DNA of 64,000 nt from assembly GCA_003586115.2 (NCBI GenBank), contig QVOM02000057.1:2052163-2116162 (forward strand), given 5' to 3'. Below the pieces are notes generated by a model. That model was not told where the DNA came from. It did not search any database and saw only the letters and a program-made list of their open reading frames with translations. The translations under genes and the position numbers were made by a program. Each line of letters begins with the position of its first letter. The first letter of the stretch is position 1. Below, in pieces: positions 34,601 to 47,065 of this stretch. Source of the DNA: Salvator merianae. Taxonomy: Eukaryota > Chordata > Lepidosauria > Squamata > Teiidae.

Positions 34601-37600
34601 GCTAGACAGCAAAACCAGTCTGGCCTGCTCTTTTGCATTTTAACAAACACCAGCAGGCAAAACCTATACCCAGATTTATTGTAACCTGCCTAGGGACCTC
34701 TGGGTGAAAGGCAGAATATAAACACTAAGAATAAATAAACTTCAAGAGCTCTGGTCATCAGTCTTTTCATTAAGGCAGAGTAGCAGGGACGTACAAAAAC
34801 AGATATTTTTAATTTTTTTTAAAAAAAAATTGGCCACTTTAGCAAATTTAAATGGTTAAATTTGACCCGGAACCACAAATTCTGCAATGAAAGCCCTGCT
34901 GCCTTAGACTCCGTGGTGCAAAACGGCAACATTTTTGAAAAGGTGGATTTCAAGAGATGCATCCCAGACCCAGAACCCACATCTGGAAGTTCTGAAAACA
35001 TTTTCCTAAGGATTGTGGGAGTTGCCAGGTGATAGTGTGGTAGTGTGGAGGGAAGGAGTACAACACCCCTAAACTGGGCAAGAAGCACAAGGTGATAGCA
35101 AAACAGGAAGGAGGAGCTGTGTGACCACAACCCCCCCCCACGCCCTTAAACACCTCCCAGTTTTAAGAAAAGGAGGCGGAATGCATTTGTGCTTTTCGGC
35201 CACACCCCACATGCCTGCCGCTAATCAAAGCACAGCCAGCATCAGCCAGGGGTGTAGCAAAGAAATTTGGTTCTGCGAATCTGTGCATGGTCAAAGTTTC
35301 TTCGGACTTGACATCTCTTGCAGAGCTGAGGGCGTGGTCCCGTCCACAAAATTAACCCCCCTCTCTGGCTCTTGCTGGGAACTTCAAAGCAAGAGAGTCT
35401 CTTGCCGGCTTTCAAAGGTGCAATTCCCAACCTGGGTCAGCGTGGCAGGCCTTACCCAAGACTTAGACACTTGCCAAGAGAGATGCAGTGATGCAGCCCG
35501 CCTGGCATCTCAGGAACCCAAAACCTAAACAGGCCAGTGGAGGAACACAACTGGAGCTAAGGCTAGCTTTCTTCGCTGTGAGGATTTGAATCCAGATCTT
35601 CAGCACTGTTGACACAGAGCCCCTCCAGTTCAACGGCCCCTGTTTCCCAGATGTAGGAAATCTGCTCCCTGGAAAATCCTACTGCTTTTTGTATATCCAA
35701 GTTTCAGCCCGTTTCAATTCAGGCACAGAGTTTTGGGAAGCTTTGATAATCTTCCAGATGCAGATTTTGAACAGGGGACCGTCCCAGCACTAGTTAGGAC
35801 AGAAATTTCCAAAACTCTGAATCTCAGGGTTGGGGTGTTTTTATTGGGCACCCCCCCAACCTGGTACTGTGGAATTTGATTGGCTTTGGAAGTCCCTCAA
35901 AATTTCAGGCATAGTTCCAGTCCTTGAATGGACTCTCTGATCTCTAGATGATGGTGGTAGCTACAGAATCATCAACAACAGTTTAGTGCAGAATGGTGTT
36001 TCTTTTTAACCCCAGTGGTGACGCCCCAAAAATGCCACCAAGAAAAACTGTGGGCAGGTGAGAAAAAGCATTCCTCATTCGTTTCTGTCACTAACTCCCA
36101 GTGGCTTTCAGTTCAGCATTCGTGGTTCAAGAGAAATTAAAATTATAGCCTCATAGGGATTCAAAACACGCCTCGCGGTGCGGAAACCCGTTCGGTTTCT
36201 CCCTGCAAAATTTTCTGTTGGTGCAAAGGATTCTGGGATGTCTAGTAACTCATATACTTTAGATATTTGAGCAAGGATTTCAGAAGTTTCAGGTGCTTGA
36301 AGCACTCAAGTGTGTATCTATAATTCAGAAATAATTATAACATTTGTATCCCACCCTTCACCAGGAGGTCCCAGGGTGGCTTACAACATATAATCAAACA
36401 AACACTAAGAGTGCAATCACACAGGTCTTATTTTGGGCGCCTGTTTGCAAAAGATCACCCCTTCAGTAGGTGCATATAAAAAAACGCTACGTCAGGCTTA
36501 GCACCTAAAAACTACGCTGTGTGATCTTCACCTCTTCACTGGCATCCTGGGATTCCCAGTCTCTGATTTGCCGGTCGGCAGTATAACTGTTTCCAGGTTA
36601 CTATTGCCTATGGTTGCCCTGAGTTGCCCTGAGAGTTATTACTTCCTGTCTCCAGAAGGGGCAAATAATCAGAAGCTTGGGGACTCAGTAAGTGGTATTT
36701 TGTTTTTACTTTCTGTCTGTCTCTTGAGTCTCAAAATCACCTTGGGGACACTCCTAAACACATGTCTGAACATACTCCAAAACATATTTAAAATACTTTT
36801 CCCTCTTGAGAAAAGGCAAGATCCTCTGTCCGGGCCTCTCTTCTGCCTCTCTAGCATCCCTGGCCCGATGGGTTTCTCATGGCTTCACACTGCATCCTAG
36901 CGACTGTCCCTTGCTCAGCTTCTTACACAGCCTGCTCTATTGACGGAAGACCTTGCTCCAGCCAACCTCTGGAGATGCCAGGTGGTTATATAACTCGGCT
37001 GATGACTCAAAATACTTCTGATCGTAGGGCTGGTCTTGGGTGGGGTGCCTCCTTTTTAAAAACCAAAAGAATGCCAGTGCGTTTGGGTTCCAGGAAAGTC
37101 GCAAAGCGCTGGTCCTGCTGGGCTGCCAACTCTGGCTAAACTGCAGCCAAATCTCAGGCACACTTAGCCCTTTTTTTTTTTTTTTAATTTTGGCTTTCTG
37201 CATGGCGAGGACAATTAGTTTGGTTGATTATCTGGCAGCCCTGCCCTGAAGGGGCCAAGGACACTTCAGACTTTGTGCCCAGGTAGTTTGACAACCAAGT
37301 GGCATTCACGAGGCATTTTATGGTGGGCAGCAGGCCACGTCACCGTGTTGGGTCTTTTTTTTGGAAGGCAGAGGCGTTTCCACAGGCGGCCTGTCACCAA
37401 AAGAAAAGCACCCCGCTTCTGGCCTTCTGTGGTGCAACTGGGCTGATTCCTGTGAGACCAGACCGCTGGATGAGGTGGCCACTGAACCAACCGGGCATTT
37501 CCGAGCTCCTTATATTCTTATGCCCCGAATGGTCAGCTGCTGGGAGGTTTGTGAACAGGACAGGTAATTGTGCCCTCTCAGGTTGCTCCTGGGCTCCCAG

Positions 37601-38810
37601 CTGCACACAGAAGGCCAGACTTCTGGACGGGCTGGGTTAGAGTTGCAGTTGAGGAAACTGCTTCTCAGGTTTCTCAAAAGCTCCCTCGTGGGAGTTGCTT
37701 GTGAGCGGACGCTGCTGGAAACAGGACCACCTGTGAAAGACCAGCACTTGCAAGCTGCTGAAGTTTGTAATGTGCCCCCCCCGTCCCTGCCTGTGCCCCT
37801 GGAAGGAAGCGCGAAAGCTGCCCATCTCCCCCACGGAGGCTTTGGTTGCGGAGACGGAACCAGGCATCACTGGAAGCTTTCGGAATCCCACCGCAAGGGC
37901 TGAAGCCGCGTAGTAATAAAATGCGAGATGGGCAAACAGGGCTTTAAAGCGTGTGCGCTTTTCCACGCAGCCTTAATCTCACCTGAAAGTGTTATGCAAG
38001 GCAATTTGGTGATCTAACAGCCATCAGAGGCCCGCGCTCTGTTTTTGTGAACTCTGCCCTCGACAAATTAAAGTGGCATGACTTGTCTTCTCGATGACAT
38101 GCCTTTGATGAGCATCGCAACCAGACCAGTTCTGTCCCAATAAAGCAGCTGGCTTGCCTGCAATTTGCTAATTGTCCACTACTAAACCTGGGACTTAAGG
38201 AAAAAAAAAAAAAAGAGGAGGAGGAGGAAGGTGGGGAAATAAAAACCTTCCCGAATTAAAGTTTGTTTGTCTTTGCGTAAGATCTTATGCAGCTCTCTCT
38301 CACTCCCAGTTATCGTTTTTGAATGATGGCCGCCCTCCAGTGGCCAAATCTGGTATGACACATTTCCCCAACGCAATCTCTGTATTTTCACTCTGCGTGA
38401 GTCAAGGCTAAACTAAATACCCAGAAGTGCACCATCACGGTCTTTTTTTTTGCCCCTGCACATGCACAGAGACGTGTGGCAATCCCACCATAGTCTTCCA
38501 GTTGCGATAATTGTATCCTCAATTGCTGAAGGAAGAGGAAGTCCAGGCAAAACAGTAAGGACAGAACTCAAAAAGGGGGCAAAGACGTTCAAAGGAGAAG
38601 CAATTGCAAAGCAATAGAGATTAGAAGGGTCAACATTATTTAATTTATAAAAGGTTATGGGCCTCAGGCAGAGCACATGGAGGTATTAAGCCGATACAGT
38701 CTATTATTACCAATAATCTGTATAAGTAGCTACTGCAAATGCCAATATATTGAATAATTTTTTCCAGTGTATATTGATGCTACTATATTGTTTGGGAAGA
38801 TAGGCAGACA
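31670..38810. other. Intergenic stretch without recognised genes
   Basis: Contains a GC-box cluster at 32,900-32,960, a (TC)n tract at 33,452-33,471 and interspersed-repeat pieces near 34,300-34,365, 34,685-34,735 and 36,335-36,400 (shared theme tatcctgcctttcacc and ggatggctcacaac). Elsewhere no motif, splice-consistent frame or RNA gene was seen. Confidence 0.5.
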
Positions 38811-38811
38811 G

Positions 38812-38838
38812 ATAAATAAATAAATAAATAAATAAATA
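38812..38838. repeat. (AAAT)n microsatellite
   Basis: Six to seven AAAT units. Confidence 0.95.
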
Positions 38839-38841
38839 GGT

Positions 38842-39181
38842 GTGAAAGTAGGGGAAAGTGGACCAGATAATAAAATAGTACTTTCAGAAATGCAGCAGAG
38901 CAGGGTTAAAAGGGTTAAATAATCAAAGGCAGTGTTTGCATTAAATAAAATAATAACAACACTGTAAGTTAAATTGCGATGAGTCAGGACATCTTTGACG
39001 TCACTTGAGTTCCGAGAAACCCTGTATTCTGATTGGCTGCTTCTGCAATGAATAAAACAGCACCTGTAGAAAGCATTTCTTCCCCAAATCTGAAAAGGCT
39101 GAGGCAGATGGTCTAATAAACTGCTTAAATATTGATTCTGTGTCAGATTGGCTTTGGACGCAGGTAAGTTTCCATTGCACA
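38842..39181 (+). promoter_or_regulatory. Promoter-like block, possibly a solitary LTR
   Basis: In order on the plus strand: a perfect CRE (TGACGTCA near 38,997), an inverted CCAAT (gattggct near 39,032), an AT-rich TATA-like site (atgaataaaacag near 39,048), an AATAAA-type signal (ctaataaactgc near 39,112), a T-rich stretch, then gacgcag|gtaagt near 39,163. This layout resembles U3-R-U5 of a retroviral LTR beginning TG (38,842) and ending CA, but also a genuine promoter with a short first exon. No internal viral genes are seen next to it. Confidence 0.4.
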
Positions 39182-40433
39182 TGTGAAAAATGTCACCACA
39201 AACTGAGGGAGGGGGGTCAGAGAACATGAAACTGGAGAATTTTAGTCAGAGATCTATGGAAAAGCTGACTTTGGTGGACATTTCAGTCCATAACAGCATG
39301 CGACAGGATTATGGGGACATCTGTGGTAGCAAGAAATCGAACACGAGAAGGCAGGCTCTTGACGCAGTTTTATTGGGTTAAGTTTCTAGTCCCTTTGCCA
39401 GACAAAAGATACACAGAAGCCGGAAGCTGGTGGGAGGGCTGAAAGAGAGCACAGAGGGGCCAGCCCTGCATAGACCATGCCAAAGTAGTGACCCATGAAT
39501 TTTTATACAGCCCGAGGGTGGCATATTTATTTATTTAATTTTATACTTATGTATTCATTTATTTAATTTTATATTTGTGCATTTATTTATGCATTTATAT
39601 CCAGTCTTTCACCGAAAGGTGCCAGGTTGGGTCACAGCAAACAAACCAGGCCTCTCTATTCTCTGTTTCATTATAAGTCCACATTTTTATTTTTTATTTT
39701 TTTACTTTTCCATGAACTTTTCCAAGGGATCCCTCCTATGTGTTTTGTTTACGCAGGCATTTGCAAATGAATACGTCTGCTTGCATCTCTATATATTCAT
39801 ATATACAATACATTCAATATAAGGATGTGAATGTATGTTAAATGCGCGCATAGCTATTCCTCGTTATTCGAGAGATTTAATTAGCATAAGCTTTGTGCAA
39901 CTGAAATGGCAAAATTGCATAGAGTTTTAATACTGGCAACCTGTACCTGTGTCCGGGTCAAACCCTGGTGCTTTCCCATATTTGTTTAAAAGTCTTTGGG
40001 CTGTTTGGAGTTCTGCCCCTTTTATAATTTTGAATTTTAGCAGTTCTGGGTTGGATCTTGCGCCCTTCGGCTGGTTGTGAATTTTCTGATTCTGTTTCCC
40101 CTGGAAAGGAAAATAAAATAAAATAAAAAATAAAGAGCAAAACTGTGCAAATTTTTCATTCCTCGTCTCGCCAGCTGCGTTGATCGCTCCACAGCGATGA
40201 CAAGAGAACCTTACTTATTGGAGTTGCCGCCCAATAAGAGCTTCCCCTTCGGGAATTAAATATTCATGCTCTGCCTGCAGGGAACCCCTTACCGAGGAGC
40301 TCATCGCAAGAGACCACTGGTGGCCAGGAGACATCACAATCAAAAAAGCACAGGTCTACCCACCACCATCTCTTGGTGGCATGCAAGACGTTCTCACTTC
40401 CTGGCACACTGCGACGGCCCTGCAGGCCGCTTT

Positions 40434-41516
40434 TCAGGGCAGAAGAGAGTCGAGCGGGATATCGCATTCCCCCAGCACTGCATCTCTGCGCACCCCGGAG
40501 CCTTTGTTGAGCACTTTGAGCTTCAGGCTGCGGCGGGACAGCTCCTCCGGGGGGACCTCCTCGAAGAAGAAGTCCTCGTTGAAGATGGGGTTGCGGCTCC
40601 TCTTGATGACGGCGCTGCGTTGCCTCTGGCTTGCCCCGGGCCGCAGCTGCATGGACACGCAGCAGCTGATGTGCCGTGGGTCACAGTGGGCAGGGTAGAA
40701 GTCCTCCGCGCTCACCAGCCGGACGCGGAGGCGCCCCTGGGGTGGCAGGTACTCGCTGGACAGCCGCAGGAGGCCGCCTTTGCTCACCGTCAGCAGCAGC
40801 TCCTTGGTGATGCGCTGGTGGCACTGGACGGTGTCCAGCGGGAAGAGGGGGAGGAGGGGTGGGGTACTGGGGGAGCCCCAGGTGGAGTCCGTGTCCCGCC
40901 GGGGGACGCTGGGACTCGTGTCGGTGGAGCTGGTCTCTTCCGTAGACAAGGAGGTGGGCCGCGCCACCAGGCTGAGATGGGTGGCGCGGCCGGCGTACCT
41001 CCGCCGTGACCCGTAGGCCTGGTACGAGAGGGGGCTCCCGAGGGCCCGGATTAGCAAAGGGGAACTGTAGGGGGACGTCTCTGTGGAGGAGGCAGTGTCG
41101 CTGTCCAAAGCTGGGCCGCTCTGAGAGAGGGGTCTCGAGGGGGAAGAGGAGAACCTGGAGCCATGAAATCGGCGCGGCAGGTGCCTGCCGTGGAAGAGGG
41201 ACTCCCGGCGGCGTGTGTGTGGGCTCTCGGGGAGGAAAACGAAGCCAACCGGGCCAGCGAGGTGGGGCATAGAGGAGGCGCTGTACAGTCTTCCCACGGC
41301 CTGAACCCTGCTCTCCTCGGAGACGCCCGCTTGGCCGGAGTGCCCCCCAAGCGGCATGGCCTGACTTGCGCAAGCCCCGGGGCTCTTGCTTCTCTGAGAG
41401 CGCTGCCTCTGCAGGGTGGCCAGGTTGGGCGGGATGAAGAAGCTGGGGATCCGGTCCGGGGTGAGGACGTTGGGGCAGGCCGGAGGCGGGTTGGGCAGCT
41501 TCCGTCGAGAAAACAT
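40434..41516 (-). CDS. C2CD4D: C2 calcium-dependent domain-containing protein 4D (C2CD4D)
   Basis: A single-exon coding region for 360 residues. Near the N-terminus (about 12-30) is the family signature CPNVLTPDRIPSFFIPP. Next come LPESPHTRRRESLFHG, a Ser/Thr-rich central part with DSDTASSTETSPYSSP and SSTDTSPSVPRRDT, and a C-terminal C2 domain (about 248-360) with RLRVRLVSAED, NPIFNEDFFFEE and VRRDAVLGECDIPLDSLLP, ending at TGA. Length is close to mammalian C2CD4D (about 350). C2CD4 proteins are vertebrate C2-domain proteins, some nuclear and cytokine-responsive; the biochemical role of 4D is poorly defined. The ATG at 41,514-41,516 (context GAGATGT) is the first in-frame Met. The frame stays open further 5' through a possible acceptor (ttctttctag near 41,605), so an upstream exon could add residues. 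CpG-rich like its mammalian counterparts. Its minus strand and position next to RORC and THEM match mammalian synteny. Confidence 0.93.
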   Translation of the reverse strand: MFSRRKLPNPPPACPNVLTPDRIPSFFIPPNLATLQRQRSQRSKSPGACASQAMPLGGHSGQAGVSEESRVQAVGRLYSASSMPHLAGPVGFVFLPESPHTRRRESLFHGRHLPRRFHGSRFSSSPSRPLSQSGPALDSDTASSTETSPYSSPLLIRALGSPLSYQAYGSRRRYAGRATHLSLVARPTSLSTEETSSTDTSPSVPRRDTDSTWGSPSTPPLLPLFPLDTVQCHQRITKELLLTVSKGGLLRLSSEYLPPQGRLRVRLVSAEDFYPAHCDPRHISCCVSMQLRPGASQRQRSAVIKRSRNPIFNEDFFFEEVPPEELSRRSLKLKVLNKGSGVRRDAVLGECDIPLDSLLP

Positions 41517-41846
41517 CTCAGGACAAAGGGAGGCTGAATGAGGGAGGGCGCTCGAAGCTGGAAGGTCACTCACAACTGACCCAGCAATGTCCTCGGAGGC
41601 TGGTCTAGAAAGAAATGGAGGAATTGTGGGTCAGGGCCGTGGGGGGCCACAGCCTCGTACACACAGATCTAGTTTCAGTTATTTGAACCCTTTTTGTTCA
41701 AGCTCTAATTACCTGTAGTTCTGTTACGTAGGTGCTAGGGATTCAGCTAGATTTTTCATTCACAACAGGTACTTTACCTATGGTGCTGTACTAGTGGCCG
41801 TCAGTACAGGTGAGCACAGCTGGAAGCCCCTGTCGCAAGCTGGTTT

Positions 41847-42297
41847 GTGAGGTTCCCTGAAACTCACCAGCCAGATTCCCCTGAAGCTCACAAACCAACT
41901 TTCTCTGAATTTCACAAACTGGCTTTCCTTGAAGTTCCCAAACCAGCTTTCTCTGAATTTCAAGAACCAATTTTCCCTGAAGTTCATGAACCAACTTTCT
42001 CTGAATTTCACAAACTGGCTTTCCCTGAAGCTCACAAACCAGCTTTCTCTAAAGTTCATGAACCAACTTTCTCTGAATTTCACGAACCAATTTTCCCTGA
42101 AGTTCATGAACCAACTTTTCATGAATCAACTTTGGCTGAAGTTCATGAACCAATTTTCCCTGAAGTTCATGAACCAATTTTCCTCGAAGTTCATGAACCA
42201 GCTTTCCCTGAAGTCCACGAACCAACTTTCCCTGAAGTTCATGAACCAATTTTCCCTGAAGCTGACGAACCAGATTTCTGAAGCTCACAAACTGGTC
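41847..42297. repeat. 24-bp minisatellite, about 18-19 units
   Basis: The unit resembles ccaactttccctgaagttca plus tgaa, with a few variant units. Because 24 is divisible by three, open frames with 8-residue repeats appear in several frames on both strands. That is a consequence of the repeat, not evidence of a gene. It lies 330 bases behind the C2CD4D start codon, in its 5' flank. Confidence 0.95.
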
Positions 42298-42299
42298 TT

Positions 42300-45200
42300 C
42301 AGCCGCAAAGAGGGACTTCCAATTGCTCTCAGTTGCACCAGCTGCCACTGTGTGGTCCTCCCTGAACCCTTTGCACCCCCCCCCCCCAGGGATTTCCACA
42401 CAAACACACGCTTCTTAATGGCAGCACAGCCCATTCTCCTGTTCCCAAGCCCAACGTTAATTTCTGAAATTCATTCCATCCCACTTTCCCTCCAAAGAAC
42501 CCAAAGTGGCAAATGAGCCCAGAGGTATCCAGATCGAGCCCTGAAGTATCCTGACCCCCCGTAGCTTTCTCTTTTACCTAAGTCATGCTCTTTTCCATTC
42601 ACCAAGATTCCCCATAAATTCCCATTTTAAAAAAGAGTTTAGCTCTCATTTCCTCCCTCAAATAAACCCCTTCTGATCCCTGTTTGCAAGGCCAGGGAGA
42701 GCAAAGCAAACATCCTCTTTCATGCTTTCTTTTTAATTAGAGATTTTGAAAGGCATCACAGGCTGCGATAAAACATTTCAAAAAGGAAAGAAGTAGGAAA
42801 AAGAGAGAAACGAAAAAGGGGGGAAACAAGAGAGAACCTTCCTCACCTGGTGGTCCAAGCTGCTTGAACTTTGCCCACCGGAGGGGCCCTCCGGGTTTAT
42901 TTTCTCCCACTTCAGAATGCCTCGTGGTTTCCTCCAAGCGGACGGGGCGTGTGTGTGAGGATACTGTGTCTAGCGCAAGCCGGGAGGTGATTTTTCTGTT
43001 TCACTAGTAACCAAGTCATTAAGCAGCTGGCTTGTGAGAGCGTAGCTAAGTAGCTCTTTGCCGATGACGCTGTTGTGCTCTCTTGGGTCTCCTGAAAAGA
43101 AGTTCTGAAATGTCAGGAGCAGGGGCGAGCCGAAAGCCAGAGCAGCTCTTGCGGTAGGAGGTGGGAACGGAGCAACGACCCTGGATTCACCCAGGGGATC
43201 TTGGAGGGACATTTATGCTGCTCTCACTCAGGAATCACTGACTTGAACTCACCTGTCTCCCCCTGACTTACCTGAGCTCCACCACGGTGGGACAAAGGCA
43301 ACTGTGCCTCTGCCCATGTGCTGAGTGCAACAAGCACGTTTAACTTCCAAGAAGCTCCAGGAGGCAAAAGGTCGCTACGGGGTGGGAAGGCACAGCTAAG
43401 AGAACATGGGGGGGGGTGTTTGGAAAGGCCGGCTTTGGGCTGGGTGCCCCCTCCCCAAAGCAATTGTAACATGGCAAAAGGAAAGCCCCAAACTAAGCCC
43501 CCCCGCGGTACTAAAAGACCCTTTTGCCTCTCTAGGGGCTTCAAGGAAGACATTCAGGGCGCGATCAGACATGGCATTTAATCAGTTCTCAGCCTGTTTT
43601 CAGTTCAGACTAGGTTTTGTCTTCCCAGGAGATTCCATTCGGTTCTTGCATTCTGCTTGTTTTCTGCTCTGCTATTCCTGTACAACATCCCAGTGGCCAC
43701 TAAGATGCTGTCCAATGGCTTCTCTCAAGTGGACCGACCCAACGGGACATTCCTAGCACCAGATCCTCCCCCAGTCAGATTACGAGCTTTTCCAGACCTC
43801 GTTTTGCAGTGAACACTTTCCCCCAAAAATCCTGCATGCATAAATATGTAGGGAATTGTATGCATTACTGGTTTCCAAAATGTGCCTTCTAAGGAGGTGG
43901 ATGACGAAAACTCTGCCTTACATAGCTTTAAAAAAAGAAAAAGGAAAGAATATCCACCAATGATCTTTTATGCCTTTTTAGAAAGTTTGTAACAGATGGA
44001 ATGAAAAGGACTTGCTACAAAGCGCTTGCAGAAATAATCCTGCTGAAGGCCCGGATGCCTCTATCTTGATTTCTCTGAAGGATACAAGTATCCCAGTTGT
44101 TTTCACCCTGTTTCCAAATCTGCTCTTCCCCTTGGAAACAATTTTGCAAGAGTTTGCAAAAACAAAAACAAAAAAAACCAACTTCAATCCAACAAAATCT
44201 TTCCAAACTCTAGAAACTGTTTATGGAGGAGGAAACTCCTCTCAAAACACCCTCACTGCATTTTCACTTCAGCTCAAGCCAGGCAAAAATGCAAGTTGTG
44301 AGCACGCAGCATTTTGTATATTTCTTGCATTGTGAAATTTGGGGGCTTGCTGCTGGTTTGCACTCTTGAGTCCTGCTGGGGTGAATTTCGAAAATGCTTC
44401 TTTTCCCCGCGGGAGCACCAGAAGGTGCAGGACGTCGGTTCCAAAGAACCATCTCTCCTGTCTCTGTTTTTGAAAAGGAGGCAAGTTTCTAGCCCTTGTG
44501 ACTGAATGGAAAAAATTCGACAACAAGCAAAAAGCAGCTGGTGGAAGTAAGAAATAACAAGCAGAAACACTGCAGAATTGTTGCAAGGATAGTGCAAGCA
44601 AAGAGAAAGAAGGGAGAACTCACATTTCATTGTTTATGGAGCACATGGCTTCCATATTCCACCAGTATGCGCAGCTTTACAAGATAACTCTCGGAGTCCC
44701 CTTGAACTGTATGTGCTCGGCCGTGAAAGTTCTGTCTTGCCCTGGACATTTCTTTCTTGGGGTAGTGGTGGTTGGGGAGACCTCTCTTCTGCAGCCACCT
44801 TGCCCCACAACACACAGCCACCTTGGCTCATCTATTTACCTTCCATAGCTCCACACGTCTCCAGGAAAACAGCTGGCATCACGCATCAGGTGAGCTTTCT
44901 ATGTAGCTGTTTATGCTTTGGCTTTTCCAACGTCACTCTATTGTGACTCACGCAGTCGGTTGCTCTGTTTCCCCTCTGGAGCCTGGAAGCGACAACCGAA
45001 GGAAACTCTGTAGGCCAGACCAGGAAGAAGCTGCAGAAAGATATCTTGTCCCCCAGAAGCAGCCCAAGATAAATACCGTCGCTTTCAAGAGGTCATTCAA
45101 CTTCCTTGGGTGCGTTCTGGAGGCAGAGTTGTTGGTAGAAAAAGTTCCCCTCTACACCTCTCCTTTCTCCTCCTTGGCTTCGTGCCTCAGATTCCGCAGC

Positions 45201-46430
45201 TTCGGCACGGCTGACGGGTTTAATACAAAGGGATCATTCTTCCAAACTTTGGCAAATGCGTGCAAATACTTTCAAATTAAACCCTTCCTGTCTCTCCGCT
45301 GCTATGTGTTATGGTGCTCACTGTGTGCACCTAACGAAAACACTCGCCTCTCCGGTTTGCAGCAAGTTAGGGTATGGGCAAGTTAGGGTATCCAACAGAA
45401 GTCTGGAAAGATAGGAGGGTGTTCATTTTGGCACTCTTTGTAAAATAATAGTCACTGGTTTTTCCAGTAGTGGCTGGAGTTAAACAAGCCATCTCCGTTC
45501 ATTCACAGACATGGGATGGATGTCCCAGTTTAATGCCCTTCTATGCCAGTTTCACGACTTCAGCCATAAATCTCCTTCATTTAGTTTTTGTGGATTTTAA
45601 CCAGCATCGTGATCACATCAGGAGAGCAAAAAAGTGGTTTTTTTTGCTATTGTGATTGGCGGACCAAGCAAGAACACCAGTTTTTGCTTTGATATCTCAG
45701 GGTTTAGTTCTTTTCTCTCTGCTTACCTTGCCTCACAGGCTTGTTTGAGGACAGGGGGACTTTTTTGTCGCCTTTTGCTCCTCGTAAGAAATGCAAGCAA
45801 AATGAGCTACCGGACAATGGCAACAGTGACGGAATTTGTCATTTCAGCCGCCAAAGCTGCCTTGAGCATCCAGATTTTGACAGAATACCAGGTGCCTATG
45901 GGTGCCAGCTCAGCAGACTCAGGTTGGTGAAGCAATCTGCACCAGTGAGGTAAGTTTTTATGTTCCTTGGGGATTAGTCAGGAAACCTGAGCTGGTAAAC
46001 ACTCCCCAGATGGGGACGTAGCAGCTTTATCTGTAACGGTGTCTGTGTGTTTAGTTCCTGTGATTAAATCATTTTGGTTCAAAGCCAGTTAGGTCTTGCA
46101 AAGAGGTTTTCCTTTTACCTCCATATCTTTGCTCTTCCTTCACAGAATCCAGCACAACAGAGTTTTCCCTAACCTTCCGTTTTTATCTGCGCAACAATCT
46201 TGAGAGGTTAGGAAGCCTCAGAGGCAGGGACTTACCTGAGGTGGCCCAATGCAATTTCCAAAACTTGATTTGATTAAATGGCCGCGGTATCAGATTTTGA
46301 GGATTTTTAAAAATATAAATTCTGCCTTGCTTATGGTTGCCTTCTATCTGTCTATGACTTCCAGGAATGGCGAAAAGTAAGTGACAATGGATTGGTGTGC
46401 TCATGGATTACTTGTGGTCATTCTGTGAGT
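42300..46430. other. Presumed C2CD4D 5' flank and intergenic DNA
   Basis: No repeat family, RNA gene or convincing exon was recognised. A non-coding first exon of C2CD4D, usual for the family, could lie here but cannot be placed from sequence alone. Confidence 0.5.
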
Positions 46431-46436
46431 ACACTT

Positions 46437-46473
46437 TAACCCTAACCCCAACCCCAGCCCCAACCCCAACCCC
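46437..46473. repeat. Short telomere-like interstitial repeat
   Basis: taaccctaaccccaacccca and following units mix CCCTAA with CCCCAA/CCCCAG variants, six to seven units. Confidence 0.8.
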
Positions 46474-46924
46474 GTGTTAGTCCACACAAGCTTTTGGTCT
46501 TCTGTTATAGCAAGACCACTCTGATAACTACGGGCTAGGAATTTAATGCTGATATAATCTCCGTCCTCTCTATTCTTCGATGCTTCCGTGCCACTGTGAC
46601 ACATTAAAAGGGCTTTTCTCTTTATCCTTTCATCACCTGAAAGAGGGTAGAGAACAGAGGAAAAGGGCAGAATTTACCCAGCACTGGGTGTCGGAAAACA
46701 GCGACCTTTTTCGAGGCTCCTGGATTTTTTTTTGATTTTATTTTTTTAAAGTCCCTAGAAGGCCTCATTGTTCTGCTTTGTTGTTTGGTGTGCAAATCTA
46801 GGTCAGATCCTGCTCCTGGCCTCTCCTAGGGTTGCAAGCTGATAAATCCTGGCACAGAAACAGAGGCAAGTAAATGTTGTCTATAAATACTGCAAAACGT
46901 TACCGTCAGACTCTTACAAAAGGG

Positions 46925-47065
46925 AAAATAGCAGCGAAACGTTGAGCAGGTTTTGTGAAGGTTTTGCCTTTGCTTTCTGCCTGAGAATGTCCAGCAGTCA
47001 TTGGTGATGCTGGACTGGATGGGCTGCGGCCTGATCCAGCAGGGCTCCTCCGATGTTCTTATGAG
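46925..47065 (-). mobile_element. CR1-type LINE 3'-region repeat, truncated
   Basis: Reverse complement of the family at 7,383: gcaggttttgtgaaggtttt, then gatgctggactggatgggct and gcctgatccagcagggctcc. Confidence 0.65.

Noticed and set aside
41847..42281. 144-residue frame with 8-residue repeats
   Set aside because: A 24-bp minisatellite is open in several frames on both strands; no splice sites or start context support translation.
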